Shown: positions 25,621 to 34,232 of the stretch, piece by piece
How positions within the stretch are numbered: the stretch's first letter is position 1
Layout of the letters: each line of letters begins with the position of its first letter
NCBI GenBank assembly: GCA_963846315.1
Contig: CAWJVM010000016.1
Location: forward strand, 124,001-188,000
Direction: 5' to 3'
DNA: 64,000 nucleotides
Source of the DNA: RPQJ01 sp963846315
GTDB lineage: Bacteria > Pseudomonadota > Gammaproteobacteria > Steroidobacterales > Steroidobacteraceae
Translations under genes and position numbers: made by a program
Notes under the pieces: generated by a model
What the model was told of the DNA's origin: nothing
Database searches by the model: none
What the model saw: the letters and a program-made list of their open reading frames with translations, nothing else

Positions 25621-26196
25621 ATGAGCCGCAGCCGTTTCCTGCCCCTGATCACCGGACTTGCCCTGCTGGCCTGCACGGGTGCCACCTACGCTGGCAGCGT
25701 TGCGAACCAGTTCCGCAGCGGCGCCTTTGGTCTGCCCTGGAATGCGAACAAGTCAGCCATCCAGACCAAGTACCCGGGCGGCATCTGGGACAAGAACGAA
25801 GTCGGCATCGACCGGTACTGTGCCCCGAGCCGGCAGGTCCTGCTCAAGCTGCCCACGCAGCACCAGACCAGGGAACTCTGCTTCCTGATGGGCCAGGACA
25901 ATACGATGGGCGCAGCCACTGCCCGGCTCGACCCGAGCCTGCCCTCGCTGCTGGCCGTGGTGAACCGCTCACGGACGATGTTCGGCGATTTCGACGCAGT
26001 GAAGCGCGACGAAGGCGCGATCCAGTCCAGGTACACTTTCATGCTCTGGCTCAAGGATGCGCCGATCATCGCGGTCGTCAGCAGCGCCAACGGCGACGAC
26101 GGCAAGCCCAACCTGGTGGCGTTCTCGGTCGCGGACGAGGCGTCGTTGTTCGCCAAGGACGCCGACAAGGTGTCGAACAAGCCGCCGGTCAAATAG
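25621..26196 (+). CDS. Secreted hypothetical protein
   Basis: 191 aa. A clear Sec signal peptide (FLPLITGLALLACTGATYAG, cut probably after ATYA) precedes a soluble domain with two cysteines. Features such as FGLPWNANKSAIQTKYPGG and a following alternation of strands resemble small periplasmic proteins of unknown function. I do not recognise a named family. Start chosen at the ATG that begins the signal peptide; the open frame reaches back through the MobA-like gene in another phase and is not coding there. The stop abuts the convergent ParA-like gene with no spacer. Confidence 0.8.
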   Translation: MSRSRFLPLITGLALLACTGATYAGSVANQFRSGAFGLPWNANKSAIQTKYPGGIWDKNEVGIDRYCAPSRQVLLKLPTQHQTRELCFLMGQDNTMGAATARLDPSLPSLLAVVNRSRTMFGDFDAVKRDEGAIQSRYTFMLWLKDAPIIAVVSSANGDDGKPNLVAFSVADEASLFAKDADKVSNKPPVK

Positions 26197-26946
26197 TCAG
26201 CCGCGCGCGCCCTCGCCCACTTCGACCGCCGGGGGTTGCGGTAGGTTGGCGCCCTCGGCCGCGGCTGCACTGCCCGAGCGGTTTTCGAGCCAGTCGACGA
26301 ACGGTTTCCAGGTGTCCAGGTCTTCCTGCAGCAGGGCACCCTTCATTTCGTGGATGCCCATGCCACATTCGGCCGACCGCACGTACGCCTGTGAGTCGCG
26401 CAGCACGGCAGCCACTGGAATGCGCAGGCTTTCCAGAAAACGCATCAGCGTGGAAAACGCCTTGGTGTAACGACGGGCGCGATTGGCCACGATCACCAGT
26501 CGTCGTTCCGATCGGTGCACGCGACCCACCAGCAGCAGGTCGGCAATGGCGCGTGACGCCGCGTGGATGTCGATGTCCGAAGGCAGCACGGGCACGATGA
26601 TCGCGTGCGCGTCCTGTGTCAGTTCCGGCAACTGCAGCGCAGTGACTGCCGCAGGCGTATCAACGATCAGCTTCTCGGTGCCCGGCGGCGTGCGCAACGC
26701 GAACGCCCGCGTGACCCCGAGCTTCCTTTCATACGCCGCAATGCCGTGGATGACCGGGAGATCTGCCGGGCGCTGTCGCAGCCAGCGCATGCTCGAGCCC
26801 TGGGGATCGTGATCCATCAGGGCAACCGTCCGGCCGGACCAAGCGTAATACGCTGCCAGGTTGGTCGCGATGGTCGACTTGCCCGACCCACCCTTGGGGT
26901 TCAGGACGACGATCTTGCGCAGGGCAGGTGTGGGTGACGGGTCCAT
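26197..26946 (-). CDS. ParA/MinD-like P-loop ATPase
   Basis: 249 aa. The deviant Walker A NPKGGSGKSTIATNLA, Walker A' LMDHDPQGSS and Walker B region EKLIVDTPAAV are those of ParA family ATPases. No ParB or parS-like partner is adjacent, so it is probably an orphan used to position a complex or control another process, not a chromosome partition protein. The ATG start is preferred; the frame extends 19 codons further without homology. It is followed by a convergent secreted-protein gene and preceded by the TerB-like gene on the same strand (94-base gap). Confidence 0.88.
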   Translation of the reverse strand: MDPSPTPALRKIVVLNPKGGSGKSTIATNLAAYYAWSGRTVALMDHDPQGSSMRWLRQRPADLPVIHGIAAYERKLGVTRAFALRTPPGTEKLIVDTPAAVTALQLPELTQDAHAIIVPVLPSDIDIHAASRAIADLLLVGRVHRSERRLVIVANRARRYTKAFSTLMRFLESLRIPVAAVLRDSQAYVRSAECGMGIHEMKGALLQEDLDTWKPFVDWLENRSGSAAAAEGANLPQPPAVEVGEGARG

Positions 26947-27040
26947 TGCCAATGGTCGGTAAATCCTGCGCGGACCGTACCCGACCGCCGGGTCTGGCCG
27001 CAAGCCTGCGTGCGAAAAGTGCTTGTGCCTGCGCCGGCAG

Positions 27041-27505
27041 TCAACTCCCGGGTGTGGCGTCGATTACCCGCAGCTTCGCCGCAATGTAACCCGAATGCGG
27101 CACGTGCAGAAGGTCCGCGACGCGGCGGATCAGGTGCTCTTCGTACTTGTGTACCGTCAGGTCGGCGATCGCCACCCGCCACAATGCCTCGAGCAGACGC
27201 ACCTTCTCCGCTTCGGAACAGGTGCGATTGATCTGCGAGGTGAACTGGTACAGGTCATGGGACTTGTCGATGTGACGCTCGGCCTCCTCGACCAGCGCCT
27301 GTGCCGCTTCAGCGCCCAGCCCGAGCAGCGCCGAGACTGAGGTCATGACCTGTTGGCGCTCGGCCGGGGCCACGTCGTAATCGGCCAGCAGCACCTCCAG
27401 CAGCAGTGCCGCCACGGCAAGGTTCGATCCGATTGCTGCCGCTTCGGCGGTCGGCCCGCCCGCGCCGCCTGGCAGGTACCGCGTGATCCAGTCTTTCAGG
27501 GCCAT
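27041..27505 (-). CDS. TerB-like domain protein
   Basis: 154 aa, all-helical. The pattern VAALLLEVLLADYDVAPAER, followed by a central acidic helix (EEAERHIDKSHDL) and LLEALWRVAIADLTVHKYEE, matches the TerB/DUF533-like fold, which often has paired acidic metal sites. TerB-domain proteins are linked to tellurite resistance and membrane stress, but many like this are uncharacterised. The start ATG has no strong ribosome-binding sequence. It is divergent from the bufferin-type cluster. Confidence 0.83.
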   Translation of the reverse strand: MALKDWITRYLPGGAGGPTAEAAAIGSNLAVAALLLEVLLADYDVAPAERQQVMTSVSALLGLGAEAAQALVEEAERHIDKSHDLYQFTSQINRTCSEAEKVRLLEALWRVAIADLTVHKYEEHLIRRVADLLHVPHSGYIAAKLRVIDATPGS

Positions 27506-27642
27506 GTCCGTGTTTGACTCGACGGGGGAAAGGGTTGGCCATGCTGCCATCACCCGACCGCCGCGCCAACCCACTCGCGCGAGCGCCGACCGATGGTCAT
27601 AATGATTCGCCGGAACAACGACGCAAGAGGACTTCGACCACC

Positions 27643-27909
27643 ATGCACATCAAGCACGTGACGATCGCCGCCGCCATTGGCAGTTTGCTCGCAGTGGGTG
27701 CCGCCAGTGCGGGAACGCCGGACGGCAAGGAGGCCACGGTGAAATGCTACGGCGTGGCCAAGGCTGGCAAGAACGACTGCGCCACGGCCAGCCACAGTTG
27801 CGCCGGGTCATCGAAGCAGGACAACGATCCCGCCGAGTGGAAGAAGATGCCTAAGGCCGACTGTGAAAAGGCCGGGGGCAAGGTCGGAGACGACAAGAAG
27901 GCGATGTAA
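27643..27909 (+). CDS. bufA: Bufferin-type precursor (DUF2282)
   Basis: 88 aa. A signal peptide (HVTIAAAIGSLLAVGAASAG) leads to a short core with four cysteines in the family pattern: KCYGVAKAGKNDCA, HSCAG and ADCEKAGGK. DUF2282 proteins are peptides that, after modification of cysteines by a DUF692 enzyme, bind copper or other metals in the periplasm. Here the DUF692 and DUF2063 genes follow directly, so the three form the complete set. RBS-like AAGAGG lies 12-14 bases upstream of the ATG. The promoter region is shared with the divergent TerB-like gene. Confidence 0.88.
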   Translation: MHIKHVTIAAAIGSLLAVGAASAGTPDGKEATVKCYGVAKAGKNDCATASHSCAGSSKQDNDPAEWKKMPKADCEKAGGKVGDDKKAM

Positions 27910-27915
27910 TCGAAC

Positions 27916-28788
27916 GTGACCGGCGGCCCGATCCCTCAGCCGGTCCGCGGATCGATCCCGGCGCGAGCCGGGGTCGGTCTCCGAGTGCAGCATCATCAGG
28001 CGATCCTGGACGCGACTCCCGCGCCGGCGTGGATCGAGGCCCACACCGAAAACTACTTTCATGCGGGGGGTCCTGCCGTGCGCGCCTTGGAGCGCGCTCG
28101 CGCGCTGTACCCGCTGAGCCTGCATGGCGTCGGGCTCGGACTCGGTTCGGCCGCACCCATCGATCGCCGCCACCTTGCGCTCGTGCGCGACGCCGTGCAC
28201 CGATACGAACCGGCCCTCGTGAGCGAGCATGCCTGCTGGGGTCATGTGGACGGTGAGCACTTCAACGATTTGCTGCCCCTGCCCTACACCGAGGAAGCCG
28301 TGGCGCACCTGTCCGCACGTGTCGGCGAAGTGCAGGACGCCCTGGGTCGCCAGATCCTGCTCGAGAACCTGAGCGCGTACGTCAGCTTCTCCTCGTCGCA
28401 GCTCAGCGAGGGTGAGTTCCTCTCGGCCGTCGTAGAGCGCAGTGGTTGCGGTTTGCTGCTCGACGTCAACAACGCTTACGTCAATGCGTCGAACCTGGGA
28501 CTCGACCTCGATGAGTTCCTGGCAGCCCTGCCGGGAGCAGCAATCCAGGAAATTCACCTCGCAGGTCATTCCCGTCGCCGGGTCGGTTCACGAGACCTGC
28601 TGATCGACGATCACGGCAGCGCAGTTTGCGACGAGGTCTGGGCGTTGTTCGATGTCGTGCTGGATCGATTCGGTCCCGTGCCGACCCTGATCGAATGGGA
28701 CAACGACGTCCCGCCGCTCGAAGTACTGCTGGCCGAGGCCGCACGTGCCGACCAGCGACTGGACCGATGCCATGCAGCGGCCGCGTGA
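27916..28788 (+). CDS. bufB: DUF692 multinuclear iron oxidative enzyme (BufB-like)
   Basis: 290 aa TIM-barrel of the MNIO family. Typical motifs: GVGLRVQHHQAIL near the N-terminus, HTENYF, LVSEHACWGH, LLENLSAYVSF, LLLDVNNAYVNASN, EIHLAGHS and PTLIEWDNDVP, which carry the His/Asp/Glu iron ligands. The enzyme should oxidatively modify cysteine residues of the upstream DUF2282 precursor. It begins at a GTG six bases after the precursor stop, and the DUF2063 partner overlaps its 3' end. Confidence 0.9.
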   Translation: MTGGPIPQPVRGSIPARAGVGLRVQHHQAILDATPAPAWIEAHTENYFHAGGPAVRALERARALYPLSLHGVGLGLGSAAPIDRRHLALVRDAVHRYEPALVSEHACWGHVDGEHFNDLLPLPYTEEAVAHLSARVGEVQDALGRQILLENLSAYVSFSSSQLSEGEFLSAVVERSGCGLLLDVNNAYVNASNLGLDLDEFLAALPGAAIQEIHLAGHSRRRVGSRDLLIDDHGSAVCDEVWALFDVVLDRFGPVPTLIEWDNDVPPLEVLLAEAARADQRLDRCHAAAA

Positions 28789-29578
28789 CCCCTATCCGGG
28801 CCTGCAGGCCCTGCAGGCGAGCTTTGGCCGCAACGTGGGTGCCCACGGCGCGAAGGATGTGAACCCGAGCGTGCCCGCAGTGGGCGACGACGTCGCACCC
28901 TTCGGTGCAGGAATCGAGGTTTACCGCAACAACGCCTGGCAGTTCTTTCTCACCGCACTCGAGCGTACCTTTGCGGTGACGCAGCGCCGTGTCGGTGCCG
29001 ACTTCTTCCGTCAGCTTGCGCATGAGTATCGCGCCCAACACCCGTCGCGACACGGTGACCTGCACTGGATCGGCGAGGCCTTCCCGGCGTGGCTCGCAAG
29101 CCGCCTGGCGGGCACGGGTTACGAATGGCTGGCCGACCTGGCGCGGCTCGAATGGGCCTGCGAGGAATCCGCGATCGCCGCATTTACCGAGCCGGTGGGC
29201 GTGGCGTCGCTGAGTCGATTCGACGCAGACTCATTGCCGGGCTTGACGCTGATACTGCAACCGTCGTTGCGTCTCGTCACTTCCTCGTTTCCGATCTGGA
29301 GCGTGTGGCGAAGCAACCAGGATGAGGGTGCAGCGTCCCCCGTCGATCTCGATACGGGCGCCGAACAGTGCGTGGTCGCGTGCGTCGCTGACCGCGTGGC
29401 GGTGTACCGACTCGGCCTCACCGAGCACCGCTTGCTGCAACATCTGCATGAGGGCCTGTCGTTCGAACGCGCCCGCGCAGCGGCCTCGACCGATGCCGAA
29501 ACGCTGGGTCGCCTGCTGGGCTGGGCTTGCAGTGAAGGACTCGTGGTGCAGGTCGTCAGTCCATCCGCTCCGGCTTGA
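28772..29578 (+). CDS. bufC: DUF2063 partner protein (BufC-like)
   Basis: 268 aa. The N-terminal DUF2063 part contains IEVYRNNAWQFFLTALERTF, AVTQRRVGADFFRQLAHEY and LEWACEE, as in the family. It probably recognises the precursor and brings it to the DUF692 enzyme. The ATG used overlaps the DUF692 gene by 17 bases; a GTG 27 bases further up is an alternative. Last gene of the three-gene unit; its 3' end overlaps the convergent CPXCG gene by 23 bases. Confidence 0.87.
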   Translation: MQRPRDPYPGLQALQASFGRNVGAHGAKDVNPSVPAVGDDVAPFGAGIEVYRNNAWQFFLTALERTFAVTQRRVGADFFRQLAHEYRAQHPSRHGDLHWIGEAFPAWLASRLAGTGYEWLADLARLEWACEESAIAAFTEPVGVASLSRFDADSLPGLTLILQPSLRLVTSSFPIWSVWRSNQDEGAASPVDLDTGAEQCVVACVADRVAVYRLGLTEHRLLQHLHEGLSFERARAAASTDAETLGRLLGWACSEGLVVQVVSPSAPA

Positions 29579-29873
29579 CGGCCACCAGCAGCCCCTCCTC
29601 CACTTCACAGCTGAGTTCGATCGGCTGGCAGCAGACCTGACAATCCTCCACGTACGTAAACGACCCTGCGCTGAGGTCGACCTGCGTCTCGTAGTGTTCC
29701 CAGCAGTACGGGCACAGGATCGCGACGAATTCGGTGGCGAACGCCGTGGCACGCGAGCTTTCACCCGGCTCGAAGACCGGTTCGAGGCCGTAGAGTTCGT
29801 CGATGATCTCCGCGTCGATGCCCGACACGCGGCGCTTCACCTCGTCGAGCGGCGTCGGCCGTCGCGACTTCAA
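29556..29873 (-). CDS. CPXCG-motif cysteine-rich small protein
   Basis: Up to 105 aa. The family signature is CPYCWEHYETQVDLS followed by YVEDCQVCCQPIEL; the usual glycine of CPXCG is a tryptophan here. It is predicted to bind zinc through these cysteines; the cellular role is unknown. The start is uncertain. A TTG overlapping the upstream M1 peptidase stop (TTGA) gives 105 aa; in-frame GTG codons at 29840 and 29828 would give proteins nearer the family length. Confidence 0.8.
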   Translation of the reverse strand: MKSRRPTPLDEVKRRVSGIDAEIIDELYGLEPVFEPGESSRATAFATEFVAILCPYCWEHYETQVDLSAGSFTYVEDCQVCCQPIELSCEVEEGLLVAVKPERMD

Positions 29874-31837
29874 GGGGTGGCCTGCAGCACGCGGTCGAGG
29901 CGATGCTGTGCGATGGCGTGGTAGCCCGGCCGCGCCTGTGAGTAGACGCGTCGCGCAAATTCGGCGCCTGGCGGGGTTCGCAGCAGATCTTCGTACAAGG
30001 GCTCGATGAGCTTCAGTCGCCCGATACCCATCAGGTAGCTCTGCAGTGCCGGCTCGAGTCCCGGGTAGCCACTCGCCAGCGCCAGCCGGAACCATGCATG
30101 CGCGATTTCGGCGTTGCCCGAGTCGGTCAACCGGTAACGCCGGTCGAGTTCCTGCAGTCGCGTAACCGGTTGCGGACGCGTCGCCCGATTGAGGAAATGC
30201 AGCCACTCCTGCACGGTCCAGCCCGTGGTCTGCAGCGCGTCGGTCGCGAGTGACCCCTGCTCCCAATGCCTGCGCTGCGCGTCCACGCGGGCGAGCGTAT
30301 CGGACCGCACCAGCTCGGCGTCGGCAGGCAGGCCGGTGCCGTCGATCCAGCGCGCGAGAAACGCCGCATCGATCTTGCCCGGATACTGCTGCATCAAGCC
30401 GTCCTGCAGTTCGGCGATGAACTGCGGCGTGGTGACGCTGGTGAAGGCGTGCCGGTCGAACCAGTCCTGCAGGAAAGCGTCGAGCTGTGGTCGACCGAAC
30501 CGGCGTTCCAGCTGGTACAGGAACAGCGCGCCTTTCTCGTACGCCACGGCCGATCCGTCGCCGTGCTTGTGCAGCGACAAGTCCGGCGCCAGCGCGCCCT
30601 GCCAGGTCTCGTCGGGCTTCAATTCGATGAGCGCGAGCCGCAGGTCCTGCTCTCCGACGCCCCATTCCAGCCGCGCGCGCTCCACGCCGTACACGGCTTC
30701 CATGATCCGGCGCTCGAAGTACGTGGTGAAACCTTCGTTGAGCCAGCCGTCACGCCAGGTCGCGTTGGTCACGAGGTTGCCGGACCACGAATGGGCGAGT
30801 TCATGAGCGAGCACCGAGACCAGTGACTTGTCGCCCGCGATCACGGTCGGCGTCATGAACGTGAGTCGCGGGTTTTCCATGCCACCGTAGGGAAACGACG
30901 GCGGCAGCACCAGCACGTCATACCGACCCCACCGGTACGGGCCATAGAGCGCTTCGGTCTGCGCCAGCATCGCCTCGGCGTCTTCGAACTCCCGCGCAGC
31001 CGCCTCTACTTTCGCTGGCTCGGCCCAGACACCCGTGCGCGGGCCGATGGCCCGGAATTCGAGATCGCCGACCGCCAGCGCCAGCAGGTACGACGGGATC
31101 GGCTGCGGCATGTGGAAACGGAACGTCGTCTGGCCGCGACGATTGGCCGGATCGCCCTCGGCAGCCATGACGGCCACGAGGCCGTCGGGTACCCGCAACG
31201 TCGCCGTGAAAGTCGAGCGAATCCAGGGCGTGTCCTGCAGCGGCGCCATCGATCGTGCATGCAACGCCTGGGCCTGGCTGAACAGGAACGGTGCGCGCTT
31301 GCCCGCGGTCTGCTCCGGTTGCAGCCATTGCAGGCCGGAGGCCTGAGGCGTCGTGGCATACGCGATACGGACCCGCGCCGCATCGCGCGGCATGGCGATG
31401 CGCAGTGCGCTGCCCAGTACTTCGTCGCGCGAGCCCAGTGCGAAGCGCGTCTTGCGGAAGTCATCGCTACCGGCCGGCGCCGTCTCGACCGAATCGATCT
31501 GCAGGTCGCGCGTGTCGAGCACGAGTTCACGCGCCGCTGGGTCAACGCGGTCCAGTTCGAGCGTCACACGGCCACGCAGCTGACGGTTCTCGAAATCGAT
31601 GTCGAGGTCCAGATCGAAACTGCGGGTGACGAAACTCAGCGGATCGGCATGGCTCTTGACGTCAGGCCAGTTGCGCGGCGTAGTCACCATCGGCACGGAA
31701 GCCGGCAACGAGGCCGCTGCCCGCGCGGCCTTGGTCGGCGGTGCGGCAGCCTGACAGCCGACGGTCAGCAGCGCGATCGCGAGCAGCGCGGACGAGCCTC
31801 GCAATGAGCGCCAGCCACCTGGCGGGCGAAGATCCAT
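29870..31837 (-). CDS. M1-family aminopeptidase, predicted lipoprotein
   Basis: 655 aa. The zinc site HELAHSWSGNLVTNATW and downstream NEGFTTYFERR give HExxH-x18-E, with the substrate motif YGGMEN upstream. Overall layout (N-terminal beta domain, catalytic domain, C-terminal helical repeats) resembles leukotriene A4 hydrolase-type M1 peptidases. The signal sequence ends in LLTVGC, a lipobox, so the mature enzyme is probably anchored in the outer membrane facing the periplasm. Choosing the ATG at 31837 places the cysteine at residue 28; another ATG at 31861 would add eight residues. Divergent from the thioesterase gene. Confidence 0.9.
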   Translation of the reverse strand: MDLRPPGGWRSLRGSSALLAIALLTVGCQAAAPPTKAARAAASLPASVPMVTTPRNWPDVKSHADPLSFVTRSFDLDLDIDFENRQLRGRVTLELDRVDPAARELVLDTRDLQIDSVETAPAGSDDFRKTRFALGSRDEVLGSALRIAMPRDAARVRIAYATTPQASGLQWLQPEQTAGKRAPFLFSQAQALHARSMAPLQDTPWIRSTFTATLRVPDGLVAVMAAEGDPANRRGQTTFRFHMPQPIPSYLLALAVGDLEFRAIGPRTGVWAEPAKVEAAAREFEDAEAMLAQTEALYGPYRWGRYDVLVLPPSFPYGGMENPRLTFMTPTVIAGDKSLVSVLAHELAHSWSGNLVTNATWRDGWLNEGFTTYFERRIMEAVYGVERARLEWGVGEQDLRLALIELKPDETWQGALAPDLSLHKHGDGSAVAYEKGALFLYQLERRFGRPQLDAFLQDWFDRHAFTSVTTPQFIAELQDGLMQQYPGKIDAAFLARWIDGTGLPADAELVRSDTLARVDAQRRHWEQGSLATDALQTTGWTVQEWLHFLNRATRPQPVTRLQELDRRYRLTDSGNAEIAHAWFRLALASGYPGLEPALQSYLMGIGRLKLIEPLYEDLLRTPPGAEFARRVYSQARPGYHAIAQHRLDRVLQATP

Positions 31838-31910
31838 GCAGGATTCTGCAGACAGTTGCATGCGTCTCGTCTCTGGCGTCGGTGCGGCCATTGTCCAGTA
31901 GAATCGGGCC

Positions 31911-32726
31911 ATGCCCAACGGTTTCTCCAAGGTCCTGGCGGCCATCGAGCCATCGGCCGGCCAAGGGTTTTCCGTGACCGTACCCCCGGACTGGCTGCAG
32001 GGACGCACGGTCTTCGGCGGGATGCAGATGGCGCTCGGTGGCCGGGTGATGCGTGCCGTGCTGCCTTTGCAGGCGGCTGCGATGCCCCTGCGCAGTGCGC
32101 AGATGACATTCGTCGGTCCCTTGCTCGGCGGCGCGCCGATCCGGATGAAGGCCGAGTCCCTGCGCGCGGGCAAGTCGACGGTTCATGCCCGGTGCGACCT
32201 CATGCACGACGATGGCAAGCTGGCCTGCACCGTCGTCGGAATTTTCGGCGGACCGCGTGAATCGAGGTTCGTGAAAGAAATGCCGCGTCCCGATCCCGGC
32301 GTGACGATCGAAGACGCCAAGGGCTCGGTCATTGCGCCACCGACGGCACCCGCGTTCCTGCAGCACTTCGACGTCCGCATCGCGCGCGGCGCTCCGCCGT
32401 ATTCCGGTTACACCGAGCCCAGGTCATTGATCTATGCCCGATTGCGCGACCGGGAGTGCGGCTCGGAGGATGCACTGCTGGCGCTCGCCGACGTCATTCC
32501 CACCCCGGTCTTGTCGATGCTCACCGAGCCGACGCCGGCCAGTTCCGTGAACTGGATGATCGAGGTCCTGCGTGATCCGGCCTACCTCGACCTTCACGAC
32601 TGGGTGCTGATCGACACCGAAGTGCGCGCCGGTACAGCGGGCTACCTCAGCCAGACCTCCGTGCTGTACGGCGCCGATGGCCACGCCTACTCGGTGAGCC
32701 ACCAGACGGTGGCCGTGTTTGGCTGA
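31911..32726 (+). CDS. Acyl-CoA thioesterase, double hotdog
   Basis: 271 aa. The two-hotdog TesB-like arrangement is visible: VFGGMQMALGGRVMRA and MTFVGPLLGG in the first half, SSVNWMIEVLRDP and GTAGYLSQTSVLYGADG in the second. These enzymes hydrolyse acyl-CoA to free acid and CoA; chain-length preference is not predictable. It starts 73 bases from the divergent M1 peptidase and ends 21 bases before selO, so the two plus-strand genes may be co-transcribed. Confidence 0.85.
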   Translation: MPNGFSKVLAAIEPSAGQGFSVTVPPDWLQGRTVFGGMQMALGGRVMRAVLPLQAAAMPLRSAQMTFVGPLLGGAPIRMKAESLRAGKSTVHARCDLMHDDGKLACTVVGIFGGPRESRFVKEMPRPDPGVTIEDAKGSVIAPPTAPAFLQHFDVRIARGAPPYSGYTEPRSLIYARLRDRECGSEDALLALADVIPTPVLSMLTEPTPASSVNWMIEVLRDPAYLDLHDWVLIDTEVRAGTAGYLSQTSVLYGADGHAYSVSHQTVAVFG

Positions 32727-32747
32727 CGGGCTCGAGCGAGATCGCAC

Positions 32748-34214
32748 GTGACGCAACCGCACGGCTCATTCGCCGAGTTTTCACACACGTATGCAACGCT
32801 GCCGGAGCGCTTTTACGCGCGAGTGCCGCCGACGGCCGTGGCCGCACCGGGCTTGATCGCGTTCAACGACGGCCTGGCCAGTGAACTGGGGATATCACGG
32901 GATGCGTTGAGTGATACGGAGCTCGCTGCTTTCTGTGCCGGCAACCTCGTCCCAGCCGGTGCGCTGCCGCTCGCGATGGCGTATGCCGGGCATCAGTTCG
33001 GCTCGTTCGTGCCGCAACTCGGTGACGGCCGCGCGTTGCTGATCGGGGAAGTCGTCGATGCGCATGGACGGCGGCGGGACCTGCAATGGAAAGGTGCGGG
33101 ACCCACGCCCTTTTCGCGGCGAGGCGATGGCCGGGCGGCCCTGGGACCGATCCTGCGCGAATACCTGGTCAGCGAAGCCATGCACGCACTCGGTTTGCCG
33201 ACGACCCGGGCCTTGTCGGCAGCCACGACCGGCGAATGCGTGCATCGAGAAGACGGCTCACTGCCGGGCGGGGTCCTGATCCGCGTGGCAGCCAGTCACA
33301 TCCGCATCGGCACCTTCGAGTACTTTGCCGCTCGCGGCGACGCCGACGGTGTACGCGCGCTCGCCGACTATGTCATCGAGCGACATTACCCCGCGATTCG
33401 TGACGCCGCCGACCGTCATCTCGCACTGCTCGAGTGCGTGGCCGAGCGGCAGAGTTCGCTCGTTGCACGCTGGATGCAGGTGGGTTTCATCCACGGTGTC
33501 ATGAATACCGACAACATGACAGTGTCGGGCGAAACGATCGACTTCGGGCCGTGCGCGTTCATGGACGAGTACGACCCGGCGACCGTCTACAGCTTCATCG
33601 ACCGTCGCGGGCGGTATGCCTATGGCAACCAGCCCCACATCCTGCAGTGGAACCTGGCGCGCTTCGCCGAAACTCTGCTGCCGCTGATCGATACCGACGA
33701 AAGCCAGGCCATCGAACGTGCGACCGCGGTGCTGCAGGGCGTCGCCATGCGTTTCGACCGGCATTGGCTCGAAGGCTTCCGTCAGAAACTCGGCCTGCGG
33801 ACGAGTGAAGACGGCGACCACGCGTTGGTGACGGACCTGCTGGCGGTAATGCACGCCGAGGCGGCCGACTTCACCAATACGTTTCACGCGCTGGCCAAGG
33901 CCGCGACGGATGACGTCGCGTTGCCCCTTGTTTTCTCCACTTGGTCAGACCGTTGGCGCGCACGACTGGCACGCGAGCCCGGCGGTCTCGAGGCTTGCAT
34001 GACGACGCTGCAAGGCTCCAACCCCGCTTTCATACCGCGCAACCACCGCCTCGAGGAACTCATCGTAGCCGCCGTGCGGGACGGCGACTTCGCACCTTTC
34101 CATGCCCTGCACGCCGTGCTGGCCCGGCCCTACGATGAGCAACCGGGCCGTGATTCGTACCGGACCCCGCCCCTGCCCCACGAGCGCGTGCAGAACACGT
34201 TCTGCGGCACCTGA
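32748..34214 (+). CDS. selO: SelO-family protein adenylyltransferase
   Basis: 488 aa, full length. Pseudokinase motifs of SelO/YdiU are clear: LQWKGAGPTPFSRRGDGRAA, REYLVSEAMHALG, the catalytic loop HGVMNTDNM and the metal motif DFGPCAFMDEYDP. The enzyme transfers AMP to Ser/Thr/Tyr of other proteins and is tied to redox stress in the family. The protein ends NTFCGT; bacterial members have cysteine where many eukaryotic ones have selenocysteine. The start is a GTG with a GAGCGAG-like sequence upstream. Follows the thioesterase gene closely. Confidence 0.95.
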   Translation: MTQPHGSFAEFSHTYATLPERFYARVPPTAVAAPGLIAFNDGLASELGISRDALSDTELAAFCAGNLVPAGALPLAMAYAGHQFGSFVPQLGDGRALLIGEVVDAHGRRRDLQWKGAGPTPFSRRGDGRAALGPILREYLVSEAMHALGLPTTRALSAATTGECVHREDGSLPGGVLIRVAASHIRIGTFEYFAARGDADGVRALADYVIERHYPAIRDAADRHLALLECVAERQSSLVARWMQVGFIHGVMNTDNMTVSGETIDFGPCAFMDEYDPATVYSFIDRRGRYAYGNQPHILQWNLARFAETLLPLIDTDESQAIERATAVLQGVAMRFDRHWLEGFRQKLGLRTSEDGDHALVTDLLAVMHAEAADFTNTFHALAKAATDDVALPLVFSTWSDRWRARLAREPGGLEACMTTLQGSNPAFIPRNHRLEELIVAAVRDGDFAPFHALHAVLARPYDEQPGRDSYRTPPLPHERVQNTFCGT

Positions 34215-34232
34215 GTCAGCGGCCGCGTCCGC

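Noticed and set aside
26197..27505. ParA-like and TerB-like genes as a plasmid partition or tellurite locus
   Set aside because: No ParB, parS-like repeats or other ter genes nearby; they look like orphan chromosomal genes.
34190..34214. Possible selenocysteine codon in selO
   Set aside because: The gene ends with an ordinary Cys (FCGT) and a single TGA stop with no SECIS-like hairpin noted.
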